Source: Flavobacteriaceae bacterium (GTDB lineage Bacteria; Bacteroidota; Bacteroidia; Flavobacteriales; Flavobacteriaceae). Taken from it: DNA of 34,596 bases. Shown here one piece after another: positions 25,988 to 33,028 of the stretch. The DNA is taken from assembly GCA_023954685.1 (NCBI GenBank), contig JAGSHF010000009.1:1-34596 (forward strand), read 5' to 3'. A model generated the notes under the pieces. The model was not told the origin of the DNA, searched no databases, and worked only from the letters and a program-made list of their open reading frames with translations. Position 1 is the stretch's first letter. Every line of letters begins with the position of its first letter. Both the position numbers and the translations under genes were made by a program.

Positions 25988-26635
25988 TTTTTCACCAAAA
26001 GCTAAATCACCAGCATCACCTAGGCCAGGGACAATATAACCTTTATCGCTCAGGGTTTCGTCAATTGTAGCAATCCACAAATGAGTGTTTTTGTCAAAAT
26101 GATTTTCAATAAAACTCACACCTTCCTTAGCACCAATAACACTCACTAAATGTACTGATTTAGGTTTACCAAAAGGCTTTAAGGCTTCAAATGTGGCGAG
26201 CATAGATTGCCCGGTTGCTAACATAGGATCTGCAAGAATTAAGGTTTTGTTTTCAAGGTTTGGACATGCCAAATATTCTACAATAATTTCGAAGTTATCG
26301 GAGTTGTTTTTATGGTGTCTGTAAGCAGAAATAAATGCATTTTCAGCACCATCAAAATAATTAAGCAGGCCATTGTGTATTGGAAGACCGGCTCTTAGAA
26401 TTGAACATAATACAATATCGTTTTCAATCGTTTCTGTCTTGCTTGGCCCCAATGGTGTTTGAATATTTTTAGCCGTATAGTTTAAAATTTTGCTTAATTC
26501 ATAGCCTATAATTTCCCCCGTTCGCTCTATATTTCTCCTAAATCGCATGCTGTCTTTTTGAATATCTTTATCGCGCATTTCTAAGATGAAACTATTTAAA
26601 ATAGAATTTTGATTGGAAAGGTTGTGGATATGCAT
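25976..26635 (-). CDS. upp: Uracil phosphoribosyltransferase
   Basis: 219-residue type I phosphoribosyltransferase that salvages uracil to UMP with PRPP. The PRPP loop DPMLATGQS is at 136-144 and the uracil-binding C-terminal GYIVPGLGDAGDLAFG at 199-214. RAGLP at 81-85 is also typical. Length is slightly above the 208 of E. coli Upp, with an N-terminal extension MHIHNLSNQ. It is convergent with the DUF6427-like gene, overlapping by 12 bases. Confidence 0.95.
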   Translation of the reverse strand: MHIHNLSNQNSILNSFILEMRDKDIQKDSMRFRRNIERTGEIIGYELSKILNYTAKNIQTPLGPSKTETIENDIVLCSILRAGLPIHNGLLNYFDGAENAFISAYRHHKNNSDNFEIIVEYLACPNLENKTLILADPMLATGQSMLATFEALKPFGKPKSVHLVSVIGAKEGVSFIENHFDKNTHLWIATIDETLSDKGYIVPGLGDAGDLAFGEKLQN

Positions 26636-26678
26636 AATATATTGAGATTTTGAAATAGTAAAGTTAATTATTTAGAAG

Positions 26679-26686
26679 TATATTTG
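26679..26686 (+). promoter_or_regulatory. Candidate promoter for the DUF4254 gene (-7 box)
   Basis: TATATTTG, an exact TAnnTTTG match, 19 bases before the ATG at 26706. A TTTG at 26649-26652 is 26 bases upstream, longer than usual, so the -33 element is uncertain. Confidence 0.5.
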
Positions 26687-26705
26687 GGCTTTAAAATGTC
26701 ACGAT

Positions 26706-27314
26706 ATGTTTTCAAGTAAGGCCAATTCAATTTTTCAAGAGGTTATTAAAAAATACCACATTATTAATACTGTAGATCAGTCGTTTACGAATGTATATGA
26801 TAAAAACACACATCTTTTAGAGCATTTATTGTACAGAAAATGTTGGATTGATACCGTACAATGGCACTTTGAAGACATTATTCGCGATCCACAAATTGAT
26901 CCTGTGGCTGCCTTAAAGTTGAAACGTCAAATTGATGCTTCAAATCAGGACCGTACGGATATGGTTGAATTTATTGACAGTTATTTTTTGGATAAATATA
27001 AAAACACATCAGTAAAAGATAACGGAACGATCAATACCGAAAGCCCGGCTTGGGGGGTTGATAGACTTTCTATTTTGGCTCTTAAAATATACCATATGGA
27101 GGAAGAAGCGACACGAACTGATGCCAGCGAAACACACCGAGAAGCTTGTCAAAAGAAATTAGATATTTTATTGGAGCAACGTGAAGATTTGTCTACAGCA
27201 ATTGACACTTTACTTGATGATATAAGCAAGGGTGATAAGTACATGAAAGTTTATAAGCAAATGAAGATGTACAATGATGATGAGTTGAATCCTGTTTTAA
27301 GAAATCAGAAATAA
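26706..27314 (+). CDS. DUF4254 family protein
   Basis: 202-residue soluble, mainly helical protein recognised as DUF4254 by its LLEHLLYRKCWIDTVQWHFEDIIRDP segment region (residues about 38-63) and the charged C-terminal helices. No function is established. No signal peptide or membrane segment is seen. The GT9 gene follows after 38 bases on the same strand; this pair recurs in Bacteroidota to my knowledge, hinting at a role linked to lipopolysaccharide core or lipid A sugars. Family assignment is good; function is open. Confidence 0.85.
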   Translation: MFSSKANSIFQEVIKKYHIINTVDQSFTNVYDKNTHLLEHLLYRKCWIDTVQWHFEDIIRDPQIDPVAALKLKRQIDASNQDRTDMVEFIDSYFLDKYKNTSVKDNGTINTESPAWGVDRLSILALKIYHMEEEATRTDASETHREACQKKLDILLEQREDLSTAIDTLLDDISKGDKYMKVYKQMKMYNDDELNPVLRNQK

Positions 27315-27352
27315 ATTCCTGAGAAGACCAGAATCACGTGCTATAAGTTGAG

Positions 27353-28372
27353 ATGTCAAAACCACCAAAACACATACTGGTAATAAGACTCTCAGCAATG
27401 GGAGACGTTGCCATGTCAGTGCCGGTATTAAGGGCGTTTACAAAAACATATCCCGAAATTAAACTTACGATTTTAACACGTCAATTCTTTACGCCATTTT
27501 TTAGAGATTTAGATAATGTAACTGTTTTTTCTCCAAATTTAAAGGGAAATCATAAAGGCATTTTAGGAATTTATAAGCTTTCAAAAGAATTAAAAGTACT
27601 CGACATTGATGCTGTGGCAGATTTGCACAATGTCTTACGCACAAAAATTCTAAAAGCCTTTTTCTTTGGAATACCTTTTATTCAAATTGATAAAGGCAGA
27701 GCTGAAAAAAAAGCACTTGTTTTAGGCGTAAACGTTACACCATTAAAAACGACTCATTCACGTTATGTTGATGTTTTTAGGCAATTAGGTTTTCCCATTG
27801 ACATTTCAAATCCAATCTTTCCTGAAAAAAGAAAATTATCGAATACATTAAAAAACTTAATTGGAGATCGCTCTAAACCACAAATAGGCATAGCACCGTT
27901 CGCAGCTTATGAAAGTAAAATGTACCCGTTGAGTACAATGAAAAGTGTTATTTCTGAATTGACAAAAGATTACACGATTTTACTTTTCGGTGGCGGAAAA
28001 AAAGAAATAGCACAGCTTAACGGAATTGAAAATATGCTGGGAAATGTAATTAACGTGGCAGGTAAATTAAGCTTAGAAGAAGAACTAGATGTTATTTCAA
28101 ATCTTGACGTAATGCTGTCTATGGATTCCGGGAATGCACATATTGCAGCAATGCTAGGCGTAAAAGTGATTACCATTTGGGGTGTTACACATCCTTATGC
28201 TGGCTTTGGACCGTTCAATCAGCCAAAAGATTATGCACTATTGGCCAATCGTGTGCAATTTCCTAAAATACCAACTTCAATCTACGGTAATAAATATCCA
28301 CAAGGTTATAAGGAAGCTGCAGGTAGCATTGCTCCAGATACTATCATTACCAAAATAAAATCTGTTATTTAA
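27353..28372 (+). CDS. Glycosyltransferase family 9 (heptosyltransferase-like)
   Basis: 339-residue GT9 enzyme. The N-terminal IRLSAMGDVAMSVPVL (11-26) is the family signature around the catalytic Asp18. The donor-binding segment MDSGNAHIAAMLG (257-269) is followed by VTIWG-like residues and THPYAGFGP. GT9 enzymes add heptose or related sugars to lipid A or core in the inner membrane's cytoplasmic face. No heptose-synthesis genes are in the window, so the donor is uncertain. It follows the DUF4254 gene and converges on the reductase gene across a 33-base gap. Confidence 0.9.
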   Translation: MSKPPKHILVIRLSAMGDVAMSVPVLRAFTKTYPEIKLTILTRQFFTPFFRDLDNVTVFSPNLKGNHKGILGIYKLSKELKVLDIDAVADLHNVLRTKILKAFFFGIPFIQIDKGRAEKKALVLGVNVTPLKTTHSRYVDVFRQLGFPIDISNPIFPEKRKLSNTLKNLIGDRSKPQIGIAPFAAYESKMYPLSTMKSVISELTKDYTILLFGGGKKEIAQLNGIENMLGNVINVAGKLSLEEELDVISNLDVMLSMDSGNAHIAAMLGVKVITIWGVTHPYAGFGPFNQPKDYALLANRVQFPKIPTSIYGNKYPQGYKEAAGSIAPDTIITKIKSVI

Positions 28373-28405
28373 AAAGGCTTTGTTAATCCTGTTTTTATAA
28401 GATTT

Positions 28406-29461
28406 TTAAACATCATCATAATCAACAATAATATTAGGAGTTGTTGGTTGCGCCTGGCATGTTAAAATTAGACCGTCTGCAATTTCGCCTTCAGTTAGAA
28501 TATTATTTTGACGCATGATAGCCGCTCCTTCTTTAATTTTAGCAATACAACTGCTACAAATTCCTCCTTGACAAGAATATGGAGCATCTACATCCTCATC
28601 TAACGCAGCTTCAAGTATGGTTTGCTTTTGAGACATTTCAAAAGACACTTCTTCATCATCAACAATAATTGTAATTTTTGATTTCCCTTGTGCTATTACA
28701 TCTTTTTCAATCGCAGTAGGCTTGGCAGCTTTAAACAATTCAAAATGAATTGCAGAATCATCAATATCATGCTCTGTTAATACATCTTTAACGGTGTGTA
28801 TCATAGCTTCTGGTCCACATAGATAAAAGGCATCAACTTCAACGTGCTTGTGTTTGTTTTTCATTACGAAATTCACGGTGCTCTTTTCAATGCGACCAAA
28901 AATCGCATCTCCTTCTTGAGTTTGACTGAATACAAACTGAATAATAAATCGATCATTGTGTTTATGTTGAAGTTCTAACAATTCGTTCAAGAACATCGTG
29001 TCTTGCGTAGATTTATTGCCATAAACCAAAATTACTTTACTATAAACTTCTTCTTCAAGTGCACATTTAATAATACTAAGCACTGGTGTTATTCCGCTGC
29101 CTGCGGCAAAGGCGGCAATGTTTTTAGTTTTTTTATCATTTGGTTCAAAAACGAAACGCCCATTTGGCGTTCCAACTTCTAGCTCATCTCCAATTTGAAG
29201 TATATTGTTTGCATAAGCAGAAAACGTACCATCATTAACCTCTTTAACAGCCACCTTTAACTCTCCGCTTTTTGGTGATGAACATAAGGAATAGTCACGT
29301 CTAATTTCAACACCTTTAATGATAGTTTTTAAGGTAACGTATTGTCCAGCTTTAAAGGTAAAAGTATCTTTTAGAGCTTCAGGTATATTGAAACTAATGC
29401 TAACACTGGCTTTAGTTTCTCTATGGATGTTTTTTATAGATAATTTATGGAATTGTGACAT
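28406..29461 (-). CDS. PaaE-like FAD/NAD(P)H reductase with C-terminal 2Fe-2S domain
   Basis: 351 residues in three parts: FAD-binding barrel with RDYSLCS (55-61), NAD(P)-binding domain with GSGITP (121-126) and CGPEAM (215-220), then a plant-type ferredoxin domain whose cluster ligands are Cys297, Cys302, Cys305 and Cys335. It passes electrons from NAD(P)H to a partner oxygenase, hydroxylase or other acceptor. The order matches PaaE, the reductase of phenylacetyl-CoA epoxidase, but no paaABCD genes are here, so the partner is unknown. The gene is monocistronic as far as seen and divergent from padR. Confidence 0.9.
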   Translation of the reverse strand: MSQFHKLSIKNIHRETKASVSISFNIPEALKDTFTFKAGQYVTLKTIIKGVEIRRDYSLCSSPKSGELKVAVKEVNDGTFSAYANNILQIGDELEVGTPNGRFVFEPNDKKTKNIAAFAAGSGITPVLSIIKCALEEEVYSKVILVYGNKSTQDTMFLNELLELQHKHNDRFIIQFVFSQTQEGDAIFGRIEKSTVNFVMKNKHKHVEVDAFYLCGPEAMIHTVKDVLTEHDIDDSAIHFELFKAAKPTAIEKDVIAQGKSKITIIVDDEEVSFEMSQKQTILEAALDEDVDAPYSCQGGICSSCIAKIKEGAAIMRQNNILTEGEIADGLILTCQAQPTTPNIIVDYDDV

Positions 29462-29478
29462 GCTAAATAATTTTTAGC
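29462..29478. other. Inverted repeat at the reductase start
   Basis: GCTAAA (29462-29467) and TTTAGC (29473-29478) form a 6-bp inverted repeat with a 5-base spacer, immediately before the ATG of the reductase gene and touching its -7 box. It could be an operator or a short leader hairpin. Confidence 0.35.
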
Positions 29479-29485
29479 AAAAATA
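29478..29485 (-). promoter_or_regulatory. Candidate reductase promoter (-7 box)
   Basis: On the minus strand the sequence reads TATTTTTG, matching TAnnTTTG, 16 bases before the ATG at 29461. No well-spaced TTTG is found upstream, so the -33 element is weak. Confidence 0.45.
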
Positions 29486-29539
29486 GCGAAGCCTACAAAC
29501 AATAAGTGTAGTTTTTAAGAAAAAATAATACATAACAGT

Positions 29540-29566
29540 TATATGCATAAGTATTTTATGCATATA
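29540..29566. promoter_or_regulatory. Probable PadR operator: perfect 11-bp inverted repeat
   Basis: TATATGCATAA (29540-29550), spacer GTATT, TTATGCATATA (29556-29566): 11-bp arms with no mismatch. It lies 8 bases before the padR start codon. Its right arm overlaps the -7 box at 29563-29570, so a bound dimer would block the polymerase. PadR proteins are known to bind AT-rich palindromes in their own promoters, so autorepression is the likely use. Confidence 0.75.
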
Positions 29567-29570
29567 TTTG
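29563..29570 (+). promoter_or_regulatory. padR operon promoter (-7 box)
   Basis: TATATTTG, an exact TAnnTTTG match, ends 4 bases before the ATG at 29575. The start of transcription would fall at or next to the start codon, so the mRNA would be leaderless or nearly so. No TTTG is seen at the -33 position, which is occupied by the left arm of the inverted repeat. Confidence 0.65.
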
Positions 29571-29574
29571 ATTC

Positions 29575-29913
29575 ATGGCGAACTCAAAACTTTATAAAGG
29601 AAGTTTAACAACAATCATTTTGAAACTCTTGAATGATAATCAAAAAATGTATGGTTATGAAATTACGCAAAAAGTAAAAGCACTTACAAATGGAGAGCTT
29701 AACATTACGGAAGGTGCTTTATATCCATCATTGCATAAGCTTGAGGCAGAGGGCTTATTAGATGTTGAAGTAACAAAAGTGGATAATAGACTGCGGAAGT
29801 ATTATAAATTAACAGAAAAAGGAACTAAAGAAACTTCTAATAAGTTAAATGAATTACAGGCGTATATCAAAACCATTCAAGCCTTGGTAAATTCTAACTT
29901 TAGTTTAGAATAA
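29575..29913 (+). CDS. PadR family transcriptional regulator
   Basis: 112-residue PadR winged-helix protein of the small (subfamily 2) type: helix-turn-helix from about 10-70 with MYGYEITQKV and ITEGALYPSLHKLEAEGLL, then a charged wing (DNRLRKYYKLTEKG) and one long C-terminal helix for dimerisation. It probably represses its own operon through the inverted repeat at 29540-29566. Many PadR repressors of this type respond to small hydrophobic compounds and control ABC transporters, as the genes downstream suggest; the ligand is unknown. Its stop overlaps the next start (TAATG). Confidence 0.94.
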   Translation: MANSKLYKGSLTTIILKLLNDNQKMYGYEITQKVKALTNGELNITEGALYPSLHKLEAEGLLDVEVTKVDNRLRKYYKLTEKGTKETSNKLNELQAYIKTIQALVNSNFSLE

Positions 29914-30614
29914 TGAAGAAGCTCACCAAAAACCAAATGGATCAATTATACATTTTTACAAGACAGCATTTTGTAGAATGGTATGATGTGCAAATTGAAT
30001 TAGTTGATCATTTAGCAAATGGGATTGAAGAACAATGGGAAACTCAACCTAATTTAAATTTTGAAACTGCACTAAAGATTGAATTCAAAAAGTTTGGCGT
30101 GTTTGGGTTCTCAGAACTAGTTGAACAAAAAACTAATGCACTGGATAAATATTATCGAAAAGAAATATTTATGCATTTTAAAGCGTATTTAGGTTTGCCA
30201 AAATTAATAATTACACTTTTTAGTATTTGGATAATTTATTTGCTATTGATAAGTGTAGATAATAAAACATTTGTGACCATTCCGTTTGTTGGTTCGGCCT
30301 TGATTGTACATTTTTTGTTCTTATTTAAACAACAAAGGGAAATGAAAATAAGATATAAAACCACCGGTAAAAAGTGGCTGTTTGAGCAATCTATGATTCA
30401 GTTTGGCGGTTTGATTCATCTTCTAAATTTGGCCATTTATTTTCCAATTATTATTGATTCGAATAAACAATGGACATCAACCTCAACTTTGGTATTATCG
30501 TGCTGCCTTGTTATTTATGTTCTTCTTTTATACATTGCCATTTCGGTAGTAATGCCAAGCGTAAAAGAGAGCGCTATAAAACAGTATTCAGAATATAGAC
30601 TAATCAAGGTGTAA
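29913..30614 (+). CDS. PadR-associated membrane protein (HAAS-like N-terminus, four TM)
   Basis: 233 residues. A soluble helical N-terminus (about 1-75) carries VQIELVDHLANGIEEQW and a second helix ending in FGFSELVEQK. Four hydrophobic helices follow, about 96-116, 121-139, 160-180 and 191-213. The N-terminus resembles the alpha-helical HAAS/DUF1700-type domain often encoded next to PadR genes and thought to sense or transmit signals; this match is by eye and not certain. It overlaps padR by one base, so the two are translationally coupled. Confidence 0.65.
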   Translation: MKKLTKNQMDQLYIFTRQHFVEWYDVQIELVDHLANGIEEQWETQPNLNFETALKIEFKKFGVFGFSELVEQKTNALDKYYRKEIFMHFKAYLGLPKLIITLFSIWIIYLLLISVDNKTFVTIPFVGSALIVHFLFLFKQQREMKIRYKTTGKKWLFEQSMIQFGGLIHLLNLAIYFPIIIDSNKQWTSTSTLVLSCCLVIYVLLLYIAISVVMPSVKESAIKQYSEYRLIKV

Positions 30615-30663
30615 CTTTTCATGGTTTATCTATACTAATACAATCAACAACCTAATCATCAAT

Positions 30664-32142
30664 ATGATAAAACTATTTTTAAGCTTAGAATGGAAATCCT
30701 TTTTAAGGTCTGCAAGTTTCGGAAAAAGTCTCGCCATTAAAATACTAATGGGCTTTTTTGCACTTTATTTTATTGGAATGTTCCTCTTTATAGGATTTTT
30801 TATGGATAAAATCTTAAAACAGGTATTTCCAGATATTGATCCTCTCGTCGCGTTTAATGGCCTTTTGTTTTTTTGGATAATAGGAGATTTACTTATCCGT
30901 TTTTTCTTTCAAAAACTACCGGTAATGACGGTGAAGCCTTTATTAACATTGCCTGTAAAAAGAAAAGCTGTAGTCAATTATGTTTTAGGTAAATCTGCGG
31001 TTTCATTTATTAATTTTTTACCCTTATTTGCAGCCGTACCTTTCGGAATTAAACTAATATCTAGTGGATATAATACGTCAACAGTTTTAATCTGGATTTT
31101 AGTCATAATTATTATCACACTAATAAATAATTTCTTAAATTTTATTATAGAAAGTTTATCTGCAAAGACGGAACTTTCCTTTTTACCTATTATAGTCTTT
31201 GTAGGATCTCTATTCGCTCTAAATCATTTTAATATTATTAATGTTTCTGAAGCACTTTCAAAAGGTGTTACTTCAATTTTAGAAAACCCAATATTTATAC
31301 TAATACCTATTTTAATATTAGTTGGATTATACATTTATAATTTTAAAATTTTACGAGATAAGCTGTTTTTGGACAGCGGATTAAAGACTAAAATTAAAGA
31401 AGTAAACGCATCTAACCTTGATTGGACAAAGAATTTTGGAGATATAGCGCCTTTTCTGCAATTAGATTTAAAACTCATTTGGCGAAATAAACGAACGAAG
31501 TCATCAGCTTTTATGGTCTTAATTGGCTTATTTTATGGCTTGTTTTTTTACCCTCAACCCATTTATCAAGATATGCCTTGGTTCTTTTTGTTTATTGGCG
31601 TGTTTTCAACAGGGATATTTTTAATAAACTTTGGACAATTCATTCCTGCTTGGGACAGTGGTTATTATAAGTTATTAATGAGTCAAAACATAAAATATGA
31701 GCAATACTTAAAATCAAAATTCACATTAATGGCAGTTAGTGTTGTTATATTGTTTGTTTTGGGGATTCCGTATGTGTTTTTTGGATGGAAAATTTTACTC
31801 GCACATTTCGCGGCGGCCATTTATAATGTAGGTGTTAATACTCATGTCATTTTATGGGGAGGGTCTTTTAATAGAAAGAAAATTGATTTAAACAAAAAAG
31901 CAGCTTTCAATTATCAAGGGACAGGTGCAGTACAATGGTTAATTGGTATTCCTTTGTTAATATTACCTTTAGGTTTATTTGCGTTGTTTTACTTTTTAAT
32001 TGGTTTTGAATGGGCCTGTTTAATACTTGCGCTTTTCGGGGTGATTGGAATTGTATTTCATCAAAGCTTCATGAAATATATTACAGCTAAATATTTAAAA
32101 TCAAAATATAAAATGGTCAACGCGTTTGATCAAGATAACTAA
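30664..32142 (+). CDS. DUF5687 ABC-type permease
   Basis: 492-residue polytopic inner-membrane protein with about twelve hydrophobic helices in two halves, separated by a soluble stretch around 235-270. The start MIKLFLSLEWKSFLRS and LLTLPVKRKAVVNYVLGKS (about 92-110) match what I know of DUF5687. The family is the membrane partner of an ABC ATPase, which is encoded 11 bases downstream. The substrate is unknown; there is no periplasmic binding protein, so export is more likely than import. Confidence 0.85.
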   Translation: MIKLFLSLEWKSFLRSASFGKSLAIKILMGFFALYFIGMFLFIGFFMDKILKQVFPDIDPLVAFNGLLFFWIIGDLLIRFFFQKLPVMTVKPLLTLPVKRKAVVNYVLGKSAVSFINFLPLFAAVPFGIKLISSGYNTSTVLIWILVIIIITLINNFLNFIIESLSAKTELSFLPIIVFVGSLFALNHFNIINVSEALSKGVTSILENPIFILIPILILVGLYIYNFKILRDKLFLDSGLKTKIKEVNASNLDWTKNFGDIAPFLQLDLKLIWRNKRTKSSAFMVLIGLFYGLFFYPQPIYQDMPWFFLFIGVFSTGIFLINFGQFIPAWDSGYYKLLMSQNIKYEQYLKSKFTLMAVSVVILFVLGIPYVFFGWKILLAHFAAAIYNVGVNTHVILWGGSFNRKKIDLNKKAAFNYQGTGAVQWLIGIPLLILPLGLFALFYFLIGFEWACLILALFGVIGIVFHQSFMKYITAKYLKSKYKMVNAFDQDN

Positions 32143-32153
32143 TAGAAAACATT

Positions 32154-32855
32154 ATGATTACAACATCAAACCTATCAAAAAAATACAGTGGCAATCTTGT
32201 ATTAAATATAGAAAATTTAGATATTCCTAAAGGTCAAAGTTTTGGATTAGTTGGAAATAATGGAGCTGGCAAGACAACATATTTTAGTCTGCTCTTAGAT
32301 TTAATTCAACCGAGTTCGGGGCAAATAGAAAATAATGGTATTCTGGTTCATGAAAGTGAAGACTGGAAACCATTTACTTCGGCTTTTATTGATGAAAGTT
32401 TTTTAATTGGCTACTTAACTGCTGAGGAATACTTTTATTTTATTGGAGAGTTAAGAGGACAGAATAAAGCCGATGTTGATACTTTAGTATCTCAGTTTGA
32501 GGACTTTTTTCATGGTGAAATTGTTGGTCAAAAGAAATATTTAAGAGATCTCAGTAAAGGAAATCAAAAGAAGGCTGGGATTGTTGCCGCTTTAATAGGA
32601 AACCCGGAGGTCATTATTTTAGACGAACCTTTTGCCAATCTAGATCCTACAACTCAAATTAGATTAAAGCAAATCATAAAAAACCTTGCTGAACAGCAAG
32701 GTGTGACAGTATTGGTCTCAAGTCATGACCTAATGCATGTTACTGATGTTTGTGAGCGAATTGTCGTTTTAGAAAAAGGTGAAATAATTAAAGATTTAGC
32801 CACAAGCGATGCAACCTTAAAAGAATTGGAAGCACATTTTGCACAAACCGCTTAG
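32154..32855 (+). CDS. ABC transporter ATP-binding protein
   Basis: 233-residue ABC ATPase. Walker A GNNGAGKTT is at 34-42, a degenerate signature LSKGNQKK at 133-140 (in place of LSGGQ), Walker B VIILDEP at 153-159, D-loop NLD at 162-164, and the switch His191 in SSHD. It is the last gene of the padR operon and pairs with the DUF5687 permease. A strong hairpin follows its stop by about 42 bases. Confidence 0.93.
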   Translation: MITTSNLSKKYSGNLVLNIENLDIPKGQSFGLVGNNGAGKTTYFSLLLDLIQPSSGQIENNGILVHESEDWKPFTSAFIDESFLIGYLTAEEYFYFIGELRGQNKADVDTLVSQFEDFFHGEIVGQKKYLRDLSKGNQKKAGIVAALIGNPEVIILDEPFANLDPTTQIRLKQIIKNLAEQQGVTVLVSSHDLMHVTDVCERIVVLEKGEIIKDLATSDATLKELEAHFAQTA

Positions 32856-32897
32856 TTAAAAACACACATAATAGGTCGATAAGACTCTTAGGGCATT

Positions 32898-32939
32898 AAA
32901 AAACACCATTTCGCTTTATCTAAAAGTATGGTGTTTTTT
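32898..32939 (+). terminator. Rho-independent terminator after the ABC operon
   Basis: AAAAAACACCAT (32898-32909) pairs perfectly with ATGGTGTTTTTT (32928-32939), with an inner CTTT/AAAG pairing possible in the loop. The 3' arm ends in six T, giving an intrinsic terminator; the 5' arm's A-run would make it work on the opposite strand too, though no gene converges here. Confidence 0.8.
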
Positions 32940-32969
32940 CTTGTTAATTCGAAAAGATGTTTATTTTTA
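32940..32969 (+). promoter_or_regulatory. Candidate promoter for the SprE-like gene
   Basis: CTTG (32940-32943), 18 bases, then TATTTTTA (32962-32969), one mismatch from TAnnTTTG. It lies directly after the terminator and gives a leader of about 55 bases before the TTG at 33029. Confidence 0.4.
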
Positions 32970-32975
32970 CAGCAT

Positions 32976-32990
32976 TGCATAATATATGCA
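32976..32990. other. Short inverted repeat in the SprE-like leader
   Basis: TGCAT-AATAT-ATGCA, 5-bp arms with a 5-base spacer, just after the candidate -7 box. It shares the ATGCAT core and 5-base AT spacer with the padR operator but has much shorter arms, so chance is possible. Confidence 0.25.
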
Positions 32991-33028
32991 GTCGTTTTTA
33001 GTTATTCTATTAACCAAACTCAAGCTCG

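Noticed and set aside
28373-28405. Bidirectional terminator between the GT9 gene and the reductase gene
   Set aside because: There are T-runs but no convincing inverted repeat.
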